From assembly GCA_963678705.1 (NCBI GenBank), contig OY783206.1, positions 13,899,807 to 13,963,806 of the forward strand: a stretch of 64,000 nt of DNA. Reading direction: 5' to 3'. A model generated the notes under the pieces. The model ran no database searches. It was not told where the DNA came from and worked only from the letters and a program-made list of their open reading frames with translations. Position 1 is the first letter of the stretch, and every line of letters starts with the position of its first letter. Of this stretch, positions 23,188-34,600 are shown one piece after another. A program made the translations under genes and the position numbers. Source of the stretch: Panorpa germanica (taxonomy: Eukaryota; Arthropoda; Insecta; Mecoptera; Panorpidae).

Positions 23188-23650
23188 AAGCCCAATTCCT
23201 ACTCACTTTTTAAGTTTTAATTTAAGCTCAAATGTAACTTTTAACTTGTGAAATCATGCGTCATGCGTTGGTAATATACATTATTTTGTAATAATTACTA
23301 TCTTGATTTCATATAAATTATTCTAGTTAATATAATTAATTTTATATCTTTATATTTCACAAACTGAACTTACATTTTAGGTTAAAACCTTAAATTAATA
23401 TTAAAACTCAGTAATATATAGATAAAGGTGTCTATCAGGACCTCAAATGTCCAATTATTTTTTAATAACTCGCTATATTTTACGGGATATTAACAATTAA
23501 AATACATATTTTTTCGCTTTAATTATTAAAGGGATCCAACGTTATAGAGAATTCCAAAACATGTAACGTCATGTCCGGTATGTTACCATCTCTTTTGTAC
23601 AACAGAACGCAATAGAGATAACATACTTAAGTGAGTGGGAATGGGGCTTA
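23188..23650. mobile_element. MITE-like element, TIRs like family D, holding a family B relic
   Basis: The left end taaagcccaattcctactca and the right end gagtgggaatggggctta are imperfect inverted repeats that share ACTCACT with family D. The right half (about 23420-23630) is homologous in reverse to family B: ctcaaatgtccaattatttt, ggatccaacg, and a catctcttttgtacaac hairpin block. This is either a composite or a nested insertion. Non-coding. Confidence 0.45.
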
Positions 23651-24618
23651 ATGTGGTGTGTTGTAAGAATGTGCAGCAATAGTTTTTAGGTTTTCTTATA
23701 ATTGTACTTATTTGTACCACGAGTTCTTAACAGTAGGGGTGTCTGTCTTTATTCAATAATGATTACAGTGATTTATAAATATTTTCTTGTGAGTTTACAA
23801 TACGACGTTACACTATAGCACTTAGTATAGGCACTTAGAATATAGAGCAGTTTTTTTAATTCTCAACGTTTTCATAAATATTTAAACTTTCGATAGTTAT
23901 TAGCACTTAAAACAATATTACAAATATAAATATTTGTAATACACAATTTATAGTATATAAATACGACTATGGGTATTTAAAATGCAGAGATTTCTTTGAT
24001 AAAGCCCATAAGGTTTTTAAGTCTTTCCCTGCTTTCAAATATTTGCCTATAGTTTTCAAGCATATTACAGTTTTGTCTGTGCAATTAGTACTTAAAGCAT
24101 TGAGGAACAAAATGCTTCACTGTTAGTGAGCTGTTATATTGTTCACATATCAGTTAAATTCTATTTATGGTCTCCTAATTTAATTCTAAAAAATGGGTTT
24201 TTCAACTCAAGTTCAAAAATGAGAGCTGAGAAATAGAAGTACCACCCATGATTTATAATAAACTTCAGTTAATTGAGGTTTGAAAAAACGGCGCTTAGTC
24301 ATTACTGTCCGGTATTATGTTACACACCGCTAGTATACTAATATAAAATGAATCATATGTATGCTTGTAAAAGTTTCATTAATCGTCTAAAATATTACAC
24401 GACCTTAAATGTAATTTTTAAGAAAGATCATAGATATCCAGTCCAGTTCATTAGTGAGACATATCCGAATGTTGAGTTTTGACATAACGACGAAACCAAT
24501 GTTTCATTAATGAATTGAATAATGTTACGTGTGAAGTATCTCACATGTTTCGAGTATTTTATAAAAATATTTAAATTTTATGTGTATTAATACAGATCAA
24601 TATCAATTGTTAGTATAC

Positions 24619-24750
24619 CCATTTGCAACAAACTAGTGAAGCCAGTGTTTGTACCAAATGATGTCCAGAGATGTTTCTCCAGCCTCCATCGATATCAAGT
24701 GTTCGCCGTACTCCATCCATGTGCAACAAAATTTTGTAGAGTGTGGTAGT
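24619..24750 (-). other. Candidate host exon (minus strand), unknown protein
   Basis: On the minus strand a TTTGCAG acceptor (exon starts at 24750) is preceded by a tactaaat branch-like motif. It leads into 44 open codons, LYKILLHMDGVRRTLDIDGG then WRNISGHHLVQTL, up to TGG|GTATAC (exon end 24619). The length would be 132 nt, phase 0 at both ends. The stretch is GC-richer than its surroundings and lacks repeat features. A second frame is also open over most of it (MEYGEHLISMEAGETSLDII), so the reading frame is not certain. The protein is not recognised. An ancient transposon relic remains possible. Confidence 0.35.
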
Positions 24751-24867
24751 CTGCAAATGCATATTTAGTATTTACATAATGTATGTTTATTATTAATTAA
24801 CCACGAGTTCATTTAAATAAACAATTATAGCTACTACTGTATTATATTTTGATGTCAAATTATCCGC

Positions 24868-24904
24868 GCATTTACACACACACACACAGAGAGAGAGAGA
24901 GCGA
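24868..24904 (+). repeat. (AC)n(AG)n microsatellite
   Basis: A compound dinucleotide run: about seven AC units followed directly by about seven AG units. Confidence 0.9.
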
Positions 24905-24999
24905 CAGGGTAAGAGGAGACAGTATACTCCGATTAAAAATTTATTAATTGCATTTAACGTAATTGCAAAAATTATGTATATACACAATACGTCTGGCAC

Positions 25000-26452
25000 A
25001 GATTTAAACGCAATAGAATTCCTTAAATATGTGCATTTAATATTTAGATTATTTATTAGCTTTATTTAAGCTAAGTTAGTCTAATAACCTAAATTTTGTT
25101 TTATGGTAATGTAAAGAAATACGAGTATCTACCTCGTAAACATTTTGTAGTCATTTCGCCATCATATTGTATGATTATGATGCATAGCATATAATTTTTT
25201 TGTCATGAAACAGTTCATTTACACTTCGGTTTTTCACAGTCGTTCATATGAAATGTCTATTTTATCGGCTACAAATGGCGAAACCATCCACCAGTCGGAA
25301 AAAAAATGAAGATAAAATTGTTGCAAACTATAATTGAAGTGCAATAGTGATAGAAACGTCACAAAAAGGGACGCTTCACCAAATTGTTAACTGGGTAGTT
25401 CTTTTTATATTGTATTTTCTTATAACTGATTTGCTTTCCGATTTTACAATCTCCTTTACTTTTTATTTATTCATATTTAAACTCAAGTTAACTTAATTTT
25501 CAATTCAAATCTTTCTTCTTCTCGTTTGTAGTTCTCTCTTTGTTTTCTTCTTACTCCCGCCATCCATTCTCTTCCTCTTCCTTTTCCAATACCTCCTATA
25601 GGCACAATCCATTTTCCACTTTCTACCGACACCTACTCTTAATATGCTACAATTTCTTCTCTTCCTTTCCTCACATCCAGCCCCGTATTTAAAGGGAAGG
25701 GGGCAAACAGCGGAACTAGGGCAAGCAATTTATGGAATCGCAAAATTCATATATTTGAAAAAGTACTGAAAAGTTGTTAAAAGAAATTTTTTTTTAGAGG
25801 AACTTACCTTTTTTTTTTAGTTCTCTCGGAAATTGTCAGGAACAAATAAAAAATAAATAAAAAATCACAATAAGTAGGGGGTAGAAGAGGCACCGAACCA
25901 TAGAGTGACCCTGGGTGCTAATGTCACGTTCTTGCCGCGGTTCAAAAAAATCTTGCTACATGTTTTCTCGTCCTCTTTTTCCCTATACCAGTCTCCTCTT
26001 TCTTTGTTCTGTAGTTTAAACCTTCCTTAGGTTCCCTAGTCTTTGTTTTGTTTTGAAATAGTCGTTTCTACTTATAATCAGCTTTTGGTTTTTCTATCCT
26101 TACTAATAAATAAATTCTATTTAATTTTCATTTTACAACAACAACCTCGCACTATGAAATACGCAAAGTCGTAAACAGCTAAAATAAATCGTAGTAAATA
26201 AAGATATAGAGTAATTAACATCTAGAATAAAACAATTAAAGGTGAGATAAATATGCATTTTTCCTGAATATGAATGTTAATGCATAAAAATCATGACCTA
26301 CCATTCACTACCTATAAATCATCCTCGATAGTTGCGGGCGATAGAAATCTTATTCGATGATCTCGTAGTAATGAAACACTCCTATTAATTTAAAGAAAAA
26401 CTCGAGAAATAGTTCATTTGTCTTGATTAAAATAATGCTTAGAAATTATCTT
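25000..26452. other. Gene-free DNA with a C/T-rich LINE-like patch
   Basis: The tract at about 25507-25690 is CT-rich. Its minus strand reads a glutamate/lysine/arginine-rich stretch similar in composition to the LINE relics at 30.8, 45.1 and 52.2 kb, but it has no diagnostic motif. The remainder shows nothing recognisable. Confidence 0.3.
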
Positions 26453-27050
26453 CACATATAAAAATTCTGCGTGCGTATGTTTGTGCTCGCAAAATTCGAA
26501 AAGTATTCGGCTTGGGAATTTAAATATATGTTAATAAATGTTTTTATTTTATCAAATATCTAAATATTGACGGAGATATAACAATTAAAAATTTGAATTG
26601 TAGTTTTAGCGCTACAGATGTCGGCCATATTTATGACTTAATCATGTAGCATTATTAAGGAATAGGTCATTTATTTGTTATATTTAAAAGAGTTCTCTCT
26701 TAAGTTTGCTATCTCTTTTACGCTATGTTGTATAAAAGAGATGGCAACCTACTGGAATGGCATTACATGTTTTGGAATTTTCCATTCCCTTTTATAATTA
26801 AAGTGAAAAAATTACTATTTTAATTGTAAATATCTCCTAAAATATAGGGAGTTATTTAAAAACAATTGTACATTTGAGGTACAATTAGTACCTGGTAGGC
26901 AACTTTATCAATATATTGCACAGTTTTATAGAAATTAAAACATGGTACAAAAGCCCATTCATTTCTTTCCAGTTAATCGTCGTCTGTGTGTATGTGTGTC
27001 ATTTATTTACTTTCCAATTTACTTCATATCAGAGTGAACCACAACGAAAC
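26453..27050 (+). mobile_element. Helitron remnant family C copy 2, split by a family B element
   Basis: The left part (cacatataaaaattctgcgt, gcgtatgtttgtgctcgcaa) and the right part (ttcatttctttcc, gttaatcgtcgtctgtgtg) match 7256-7480. In between, about 26520-26962, lies family B sequence ending acaaaagcccat. About 70 bp present in copy 1 at the junction is missing here. The right end (accacaacgaaacgtggccc) resembles a Helitron 3' hairpin, but CTAG is lost. Confidence 0.5.
26520..26962 (+). mobile_element. Family B element copy 4, nested
   Basis: Shares the internal blocks of the intact copy at 29160-29793: atctaaatattgacggagat, gtagttttagcgct, an atctctttta...taaaagagat hairpin, aattgtacatttgaggt, and the right end gcccat. 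The left terminus has decayed (cttggg). It is inserted in a Helitron remnant. Confidence 0.55.
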
Positions 27051-27928
27051 GTGGCCCAACAAAATAATATATAAAAATACCTAAATGTTGAAGAAATAAT
27101 CTAAGCTAAATCACATGAAAACTTGGTCTCTTCACATCTTGGTCTTTCCTACATTCTTAATACAAGCCTAACAATAAAGTGGTACAAAGTGGTAATAAAA
27201 TCATAATTTCCTTTATTACATTTACGGCGTCAAAACTTGTGACGTAACCAGTGAACATTGTTGTACGTGTAAAAAATGATTTACATTTTATTTGATTGCG
27301 CCCTCGGGTTATTACCAGTTCTCCCGTGTCCCGCGTCCCGCGTCCCTTGTCCCTTGTCCCAGTCGTCGTTTCCCACAGGTCAGGTTTACAGAATCCCGGT
27401 CTGGGAGTACAAAGAGTCAGAGAATAGAGAGAGTGGGGTTTTGCAGATATCAAATATTGTCATGTTGGTCTTGCGTGCTACTATGATTGCTAGTATTCCA
27501 GGGGTATTTATTGAGGGTAAATAAGGTCGAAGGGGTTAATTTCTAAAATGGTTTGCCTCTAGACTACAGATTGTAATGTAAACGTAGTCCTAGCTGCATG
27601 CACTCACTCACTTTCCACGTTTGAAGGGAGAGTGGGAGTAGAACGATGAGAAGGAGAGGTAGAGCACTTTATCGTCAGGAGATTGCTGTATGATTTCCAT
27701 GCTGTAACGGTGGATTCATTTAAACAATAGTTTACCCATTTGTCTAGTACTTTTTTAATTAAACCAAATTGATTAATGATTTAGTTGGTTTATATATTGA
27801 TGTTTGTCGGATGACTAATTAATAACGAGCATGGCTACATTGTAAATATATATGAATGAATACAATTAAAGGATTGTTTCAATTTGTGTTGAAAATTAAC
27901 ATAGTATGGAGTGGACTTGTTAACTATG

Positions 27929-28372
27929 CCGGTTTCACACCAAACAATTTTGTTTTCAAAAAACAAAACAAAAACATGTTTTGTTTTATTTTAAAACAGT
28001 TCTGTTTTTCGAAAACAGACTGGTTTGGTTTCTAGTGTTTTTCTGTGTGTCTCATAACAATTTAGTATCCCACAAATTATTGTGTTGGCGATACATTTCT
28101 ATTAAATTGCCGGTCTTATCTTTTGTCATCTGCATTCTGCATTTATTTATATCTGATCTTAGAACTTGCTAGCCAAATGACAAGCGTAAATGTTTACAAA
28201 AAACAAAAGTGCGTGTTCAAACCAAGCAGACTAGAAAACAATAACAAACGTGTTTTCCTTTGATCTTACCGATTCCATATACGCACGTGTTGTTTACTAA
28301 AACCGTTTTTAAAGACTGTTTAGTTTTCACAAAACATTGGTGTTTTTCATTGTTTTATCTGGTGTAAAACCG
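27929..28372. mobile_element. MITE with ccggtttcacaccaaa termini
   Basis: The left end ccggtttcacaccaaacaat and the complement of the right end (attgttttatctggtgtaaa then accg) are imperfect inverted repeats. The interior is rich in aaaacaaaac/gttttgtttt blocks on both sides, giving extended internal complementarity. No exact target duplication was found. Non-coding. Confidence 0.5.
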
Positions 28373-29159
28373 ATATAAATAATAATGATTTTTTGAAGAC
28401 TTTAATATATGTCACGTATTTTCAAAAGATTGTTAAAAACAGAGAAATTTAAATTTTAAATTGCTGTCTTTGTCATCTTTAGTATATTAAAAAATAAAAT
28501 AGTTTAATATACACCTTACACATATTAACCTACAGCATACATGAAACTACAGTTTTACCTTAACACATAAATTAATTTTTCATACCGGTGTAAATTTCCA
28601 AGTAGGTTCTAATTAAATTTTTCATCGAACGACCGCTTAAAAATGCATAACACTTGACTTAATTATACTTTGGTGCCTTGGTTACCGCCACGCTGCGCCG
28701 TTTCCTTTAACCGCGTTATCCAATACTGATCTCATTAAAATTAACTCTCAAAGGCGACGCAACCAGCTGCAGCTGATTGTAATCGATACCCTACATCCCT
28801 ACAACCCTGCAACCTTACTACCGTGCACATTAGCTATTCCACTCCTAGTTAATTAAAATTTTCATAGCAACTAAAGGCACTTATAGGTGCTTAATTCAGT
28901 TTGGTTCAGAATACACACAGAAATCAAACCGATTTTATACTTGTATTTATATTTTCTACCAGGTTATATTATTAGAATAAATAGACCTTTCGTTATTTTT
29001 TTTTTTTTCTTTATTCATTTACCTAATTACAACTGGCCTAATGACCAACCACCAATTTATCCATAAGCAATACATATACATAACATACGATATTAAGGTT
29101 CGTCCATTGATATTTACTTAATTTATATTTTTGATTTTATTCTTGTTTTATAATTGTAA

Positions 29160-29793
29160 TGGGCTTGTGTTCTCATTTTTTAGTGGTCGATTTTTGAATT
29201 GTTGATTGAAATTGATGTTAGTAAATGTGTATTGACGTGGATATTTCATTAAATATCTAAATATTGACAGAGATATAGCAATTAAAAGTTTGAATTGTAG
29301 TTTTAGCGCTAGAAATGGTCGGCCATATTTTTATGACGTGAAATGCATTTTAACGTCAGTTATTTTTTGAGTAGGCCAGTGCTGTGGTAATGTTCTGTAG
29401 CTGTTGGTAGTCAAATAATCAAATCAAATCAAATCAAAGAATAATAAGTTTTTATTTTATTTAACCCTGCTAAGACAGACATAATATTGGATTTTTATTG
29501 TTCCTTGAAATAGCTGTAAATAATATTTGATATATAAATACATATAGCAAAGATTTATGAGCTCTAAGGTTGGTAACCTTACACAAGGATTGTGATGTCA
29601 CATGCACTTGGAATGTGTACAACGTTGAATCCCTTTAATAATTAAAGAGACAAAATGACTTTTTTAATTGTTAATATCTCTTAACATATAAGAAGTTATT
29701 AAAAAAATGATTGGACATTTGAAGTTTTAGTAACCCACCCAAATCAATATATAGTACACTTTTATAGAAATTAAGACATAGGACACAAGCCCA
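29160..29793 (+). mobile_element. Family B element copy 1, TTGTAA target duplication
   Basis: The element runs from tgggcttgtgttctcat to the inverted end acataggacacaagccca. TTGTAA flanks both sides (29154-29159 and 29794-29799). The 634-bp interior is non-coding but contains a conserved hairpin and shared blocks found at 23.4, 26.5, 35.6 and 47.1 kb. It inserted into a minus-strand LINE relic, and part of it now forms the fused 3' end of an open frame there. The class is unknown; a 6-bp duplication is unusual for common MITE groups. Confidence 0.65.
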
Positions 29794-29799
29794 TTGTAA

Positions 29800-30177
29800 T
29801 TGTAGTTCGAATGGTTCTTTTCTCTTAAGTCTTCTAGTTAACACGTGGTTGTCCAACAGTTGAAGTACCTCGTCATTCGGATGATAGTGCAGTCTGTCAT
29901 GATGCTTGGGAGCATATCTTTTTATTTCTTCAGTGACGGTCTCTATCTGGAGATCTCGGTGGCGGTCGCTATTTCGAATATACCAAGGAGCGTTTGCTAT
30001 AGCTCTCAGTACTTCATTTTTAGAATGTTGTATAATTTCTAAGTTAGTTTTCTTTGAGCATCCCCATAGTTGGATACCAAATAACCAAAGTAGTTTCATG
30101 ATTTGCCTATATAGGAGCAGTTTATTGTGTGTGGTATTGTGTGTGGAGCTTTCGTTATAAAAACTTAATTTATTCAC
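29800..30177 (-). pseudogene. Jockey-type LINE reverse transcriptase C-terminal relic
   Basis: The minus-strand frame reads KLLLYRQIMKLLWLFGIQLW, GCSKKTNLEIIQ, then LRAIANAPWYIRNSDRHRDL, EEIKRYAPKHHDRL and HPNDEVLQLLDN. This series (YGIQLWG, APWY.RN, HRDL, HPN) is the conserved C-terminal portion of Jockey-clade non-LTR retrotransposon polyproteins. The polymerase domain is missing. The last 43 codons of the uninterrupted frame (29671-29799) come from the inserted family B element rather than the LINE. A short STHNTTHN duplication near the start is unusual. Confidence 0.8.
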
Positions 30178-30383
30178 ACAATTTTTATAAAGCTAGGCTT
30201 TCGACATTCTATGCGAGATCATCTTCAGGTTTACATACACTACATTCCTGGAGTAATATCAATATTGGTCCAAATGTTATTAAATGAATGTCAAGATATA
30301 AAAAAAATCAGCTAAAAGGAAATGACTAATATGTTCAGAAACGAGTTCCGTAAAATTATATCATCTAATCAAATAAAACAGAA

Positions 30384-30629
30384 ATAATCAGAATCAAATG
30401 TAGTCATTGTAAAACTCTAGATCATCTGTATAAAGTTAATCTTAAATCTGATGCTAGATGCCAATGTGGCGCATTAGGAACTTAGGATCATATTATATTT
30501 GAATGCCTAAAATATAGTCTACAAAGATCAAAATTTAACAGTGAAATATTAGATGTGATTAAAACTTTTCCTGTTAGTACTAACTTTTTCGTAAGCGATA
30601 TAAATGAAAGAATAATGAAAATAAATTAA
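30384..30629 (+). pseudogene. I-clade-like LINE C-terminal relic (zinc cluster)
   Basis: The plus strand reads IIRIKCSHCKTLDHLYKVNL, then KSDARCQCGALGT, a TAG stop, and DHIIFECLKYSLQ. The C-x-C...H-x4-C cluster preceded by a basic C.HC helix is the C-terminal zinc-binding module following RNase H in I/Jockey-like LINEs, comparable to the copy at 39.7 kb. One in-frame stop and no upstream domains remain. Without an initiating ATG it is easily missed. Confidence 0.7.
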
Positions 30630-30864
30630 TGAATTAGTTAAATATTTAGACAATACTGAAGTAGAATTATAAATACGAAGGCTAAATAAATAAAAAATAA
30701 AAAAAATGGTTAAAACGAATGACTGTAGAAGAGTAGGAAAGAGAAAGATTAATAGAGGAAGGAAGGGAACTAAATCAGGCAACAGGATAGTTTGAAGAGG
30801 ATGAATGAAGTAAAATTTAATACTAGATACGTACATAGAGAAACAGGGAGGTAAACAAAAGAGA

Positions 30865-31225
30865 ATGATCACAAGGTTTAGGCTAAGGAAAGAGGAAGTG
30901 GATAATGGGGAAAAGAGGAAGAGAAACTTGTAGGATGTGTGGCAAGAAAGAGGAAAAAATAGAGAACATTAAGAGTAGGCGTATGGAGAAGGTGGAAAAT
31001 GACCTGATAGAGATTTTACAGAGTAAGAAGGAGGGAATAAAAGGGATAACAGAAGTAAGGAGTAAGCGAAAAGAAATTAAAAGAGTAGGAAGAAGAAACT
31101 TGATATATAGTTTTCAAAATGTAAAACGGGTATGTAATAAAATGAAATGTAGTCAGAGAAGTTATGACGGAAGAGTGTATTGGCTAACGGCACAAATTAA
31201 TAAATACAATAATGAACGAACGTGA
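30865..31225 (+). pseudogene. R1-like LINE C-terminal relic
   Basis: From 30865 the frame reads MITRFRLRKEEVDNGEKRKR and stops. A different frame from 30905 continues with GRETCRMCGKKEEKIENI, then a long lysine/glutamate-rich tail to 31225. The FRLR(GN)EE plus CRMCG cluster parallels the relic at 365-612. A frameshift separates the two halves. The polymerase domain is absent. Confidence 0.6.
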
Positions 31226-32570
31226 CGCGAAATTAAAAACTTTCATTCTTATTAATAAATCCTACAACTACAAAAGAAATCTCATATTCTTATTGGTCTA
31301 TCAGAGTGTATAATATTAATATTTTCACGGGTTTCCACGTATCGTCAAATAATCAACACCAACCCTCCTTGTAGCTGGAGAAGTGTGGTATTATCCAGAC
31401 TCGGGAGTCGGGAACGGGGAACCGGGAAGCAGGAACCAGGAGGTTGTATTTCTATTGACACATCATTCAGTCGTTCAACGTCAATTCATTCACTATGCTG
31501 ATACAAGTATAACGGCTAGATGTATTAAATTTCCTTTATAGGTGTTTTTTACATATCTAACCTTTCAGTAACAAGCCCATTCCATTCACTACACCCTTCC
31601 CCACTCTATAGTCGTGGACCTCACTGGCGCCTTCACAAATTCAACATAGGCAATCATTTTAACAGTCAAATTGGATTACTCCATTTTTTATCGGCGCCGA
31701 TGTACAAGTATTTCTTTTCCAATATACCATTACATTATATAACAATTTTAACTTATACTAGACAGCAGTAGTAGACAACATTTAGGATCTTTGTATCTCA
31801 GGAATATGATGTTGATAAAAGTGTTCTTGAGGGATTATATGAGGGACAGTTATGAGGCCCAAAAAAATGATTTTTTAACAATTTTTCCTGAGAAGACTTT
31901 TAATTGTTTAAATTTGTGCGCATATTATGGTAATTTTTAACTATATTTTAACATTTTTGTCTTAGTAAAATTAATCTCTCAGAGCTCCTCTCAAAAAGGC
32001 ACCTTGCGGTGACCACGATATCTCTGGATTGGATCATTTAGAATAAAAAAACCAAACGGATTTCGTCAAAGTAATGTATAATCTAGTAATTAAGCAAAGG
32101 AATAAGCAAAATTAATTTATTTGACAAAATGATGGCTTATCAAAAAAAAAAACGATTTTTGACCAAAGTTTTGGTGAGATAAAATCTTCGATTAATTACT
32201 ATAAAATATACTTAAGAAGCTTGTGTTAAAATTTGAGACTGATCGGTTCAGCCGTTTCCGAGAAATCTTATCACCGACTTTAAAAACACAGCTTTCAGAT
32301 AAACGCAAACTGTGTAGCTATATTTAGAAGCTGTTTCTCCCCCATATGACCTACCATAACTGACTCACCTCCCCCCTGTTACTCAAGAATTAACGTAGTT
32401 TCTTTCCTTTTAAAAAATTTAAAATAATTTTAAAGTCCGAGAGAGCTAATAAAAGTTTTAAAAAAATCTATTAATTGTGACATATAACATAAATGACAAA
32501 AACTACTTAGCTTCACTCACACAAGTTACTGTAAAGCACCCTCTCCCCCTCCCTTCCCTTCACCTCAAGG
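31226..32570. other. Gene-free DNA
   Basis: A GC-rich imperfect repeat of gggaacnggg/ggaagc units lies at about 31399-31444, and a pyrimidine-rich island at about 32540-32572. No gene is recognised. Confidence 0.3.
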
Positions 32571-32893
32571 GGTGTGTTCTACTAAGCGTTCACAACAATC
32601 ACGGCCACCACCGCAGTTTTTCCCGTTCCCAAAAAATAAGGATTGTGATAACTATATAGTAAAATAAAATACAATAAAATATCTCTTTCCGAATTATATA
32701 AAGTAATTTTTTCTGTCATCATATCTTTAAGTTTTACGTTATATTTAAACATTACGCCGAAATGCTCAACAACGACCACTAAGACCCAACTCTTCAGATG
32801 GGTCGTTGTGAGCTTGGCGTGAGCGAAATTAATGACGTCATTAGTGACGTTTTCGAATATTTTTGACGTTGTGAACGTTTAGTGGAACGCACC
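32571..32893. mobile_element. MITE with ggtgtgttctactaa termini
   Basis: The left end ggtgtgttctactaagcgtt with cacaac matches the complement of the right end (gttgtgaacgtttagtggaa then cgcacc) in about 23 of 26 positions. The 323-bp interior is non-coding and includes the palindrome gacgtcattagtgacgt. No convincing target duplication was found. Confidence 0.6.
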
Positions 32894-33068
32894 AAAGGTA
32901 GCCTAACATCATAGCTTTATAGTAAACCCGTTGCACTCTCTAACAAAGCCGAGTAATTTAAGGACGAATCCTTATACCTTAGTATACCCGACAGTGTTGC
33001 TATTGACAACTGACCACTTTGGCCACGACGCCTGGTGGTCAAAAGAAGTACTAGTTCTGGTGTGCACT

Positions 33069-33705
33069 TGATACACAATTTTGATTGGTTTAGTATAAAT
33101 TTTTTAACCGTACGGAAAAAATGCAAGTTAGATAAATTGTAGAGAATTTAAATGCGCATCTAGCCGTACTATTTTAAAAATTTAAAAAAAATATTTTACC
33201 ATAGTTTTTGTGTTTTTCTGTTTTTGACCTCACGTTTTTTGACCATAACTAGGCGACAAAATCAAAAAGTCCACGTTGTTTGTTCTACAAGTTGTAAAAC
33301 TTATTGTTTTAAACATATTTATACATTAGAAAAAAAAACACTTTTCATATAATTTTATGAAGAAAACGTGAAAAAACGTTTCGTAAATGTTGAAAATTAA
33401 TTTTTGTTGGTCCACGTTTTTTCACGTTTTTTCATAAATTTATTTGAAAAGTGTTTTTTTTTCTAATGTATAAATATGTTTAAAACAATAAGTTTTACAA
33501 CGTGGACTTTTTGATTTTGTCGCCTAGTTATGGTCAAAAAACGTGAGGTCAAAAACAGAAAAACACAAAAACTATGGTAAAATATTTTTTTTAAATTTTT
33601 AAAATAGTACGGCTAGATGCGCATTTAAATTCTCTACAATTTATCTAACTTGCATTTTTTCCGTACGGTTAAAAAATTTATACTAAACCATATACTTGTG
33701 TATCA
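33069..33705. repeat. Long near-perfect inverted repeat (about 300-bp arms)
   Basis: The left arm starts tgatacacaa, then ggtttagtataaattttttaac from 33087. It runs through ccgtacgg, atgcgcatctagccgtac, acgttttttgaccataacta and gtccacgttg to about 33380. The right arm is its reverse complement and ends taaacc at 33689 and ttgtgtatca at 33705. The arms look almost identical apart from one extra 16-bp block in the left arm (about 33278-33294). The spacer is only about 25-35 bp. A transcript would form a roughly 300-bp hairpin. This is a foldback/MITE-type structure; no protein is encoded and no target duplication was found. Confidence 0.85.
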
Positions 33706-34560
33706 CAACGTCACTGTTTGGATTATCATTATTTTTACCACATTTTATCAAATGTCCAGCTTGCAGAATTTTTTCTGCATTTCTAACAATTTTCTGAGCT
33801 GGATTTGATCCAACCCAGTGAAAAAGTTGGTTTAAAGAAAACATAAATAATTAAAATTCATGACACTAATTCAATGTAAACTTATGGTTAATTCTTTGGT
33901 TGCACACCAGAAGTAGCCATGTTTTTTAAGCCCCGCCTACTGGTCCGTTGTCAATATTTATCAACGGTGTGATTGTATTTAGTCTGTATATGCAAATGAA
34001 AGCTTATATGCGTTGAGTACGGTCTCCGATAGAAATAAAATACTAACCTATATGTAGTGTAGGTGTAAGTAACATTTGCACTGAATATCCGACAATACTT
34101 TTGCCTATGATTGTCACTTGTGAACTACCCTAATTGATTTAGTTAAGTTTTTAAAAATATACCTCAAAATTGTCTTCAAAGTTCTAATTATAATAAATAA
34201 ATGTCAGATAGCAATAATCGCTTCACACTTAAAATGTTTCAAACCCCTGAACGACTCTATTATACATATACCTTTTTATTTACAAGAGCCCCGCTGAAAG
34301 CAGCTCGGCTGACGTTAACATAGAAAACCTTTGCAGTAGCCAGAGCCCCTTGAATGCAACACGATACCATGGCAGGAGTCAGTTATTACAGTGAGGGGAA
34401 GAGGTTGGGGGTTATTAGGAGATGCAAGCAAAGAGAGAGGGGTGACGGGAGTCCGATGTTGACGTTACGCCCGTATGATCACAATTAATTAGGGTTGGTT
34501 GGTAACGTTCAAATCTAAAACTTTAGTACATGGATACTGTTTTGAAAGGATACTCCTCGA
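33706..34560. other. Gene-free DNA
   Basis: No gene recognised. It includes a purine-rich island (about 34391-34450). Confidence 0.3.
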
Positions 34561-34600
34561 GTGCTCGTTGGTGCTCGCTGGTACTCGTTGGTACTCGTTC
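34561..34600 (+). repeat. Tandem repeat, four 10-bp units
   Basis: Four consecutive units gtgctcgttg, gtgctcgctg, gtactcgttg and gtactcgttc, differing at one to three positions. Confidence 0.9.

Noticed and set aside
25683-25910. hAT element between cagccccgtattta and gagtgaccctg
   Set aside because: The ends match only loosely and the 8-bp flanks differ, so the boundaries are not supported.
27276-27524. Plus-strand 82-codon frame rich in P/C/R
   Set aside because: It is created by a gtcccgc/gtccctt tandem repeat in three frames on both strands and has no family features.
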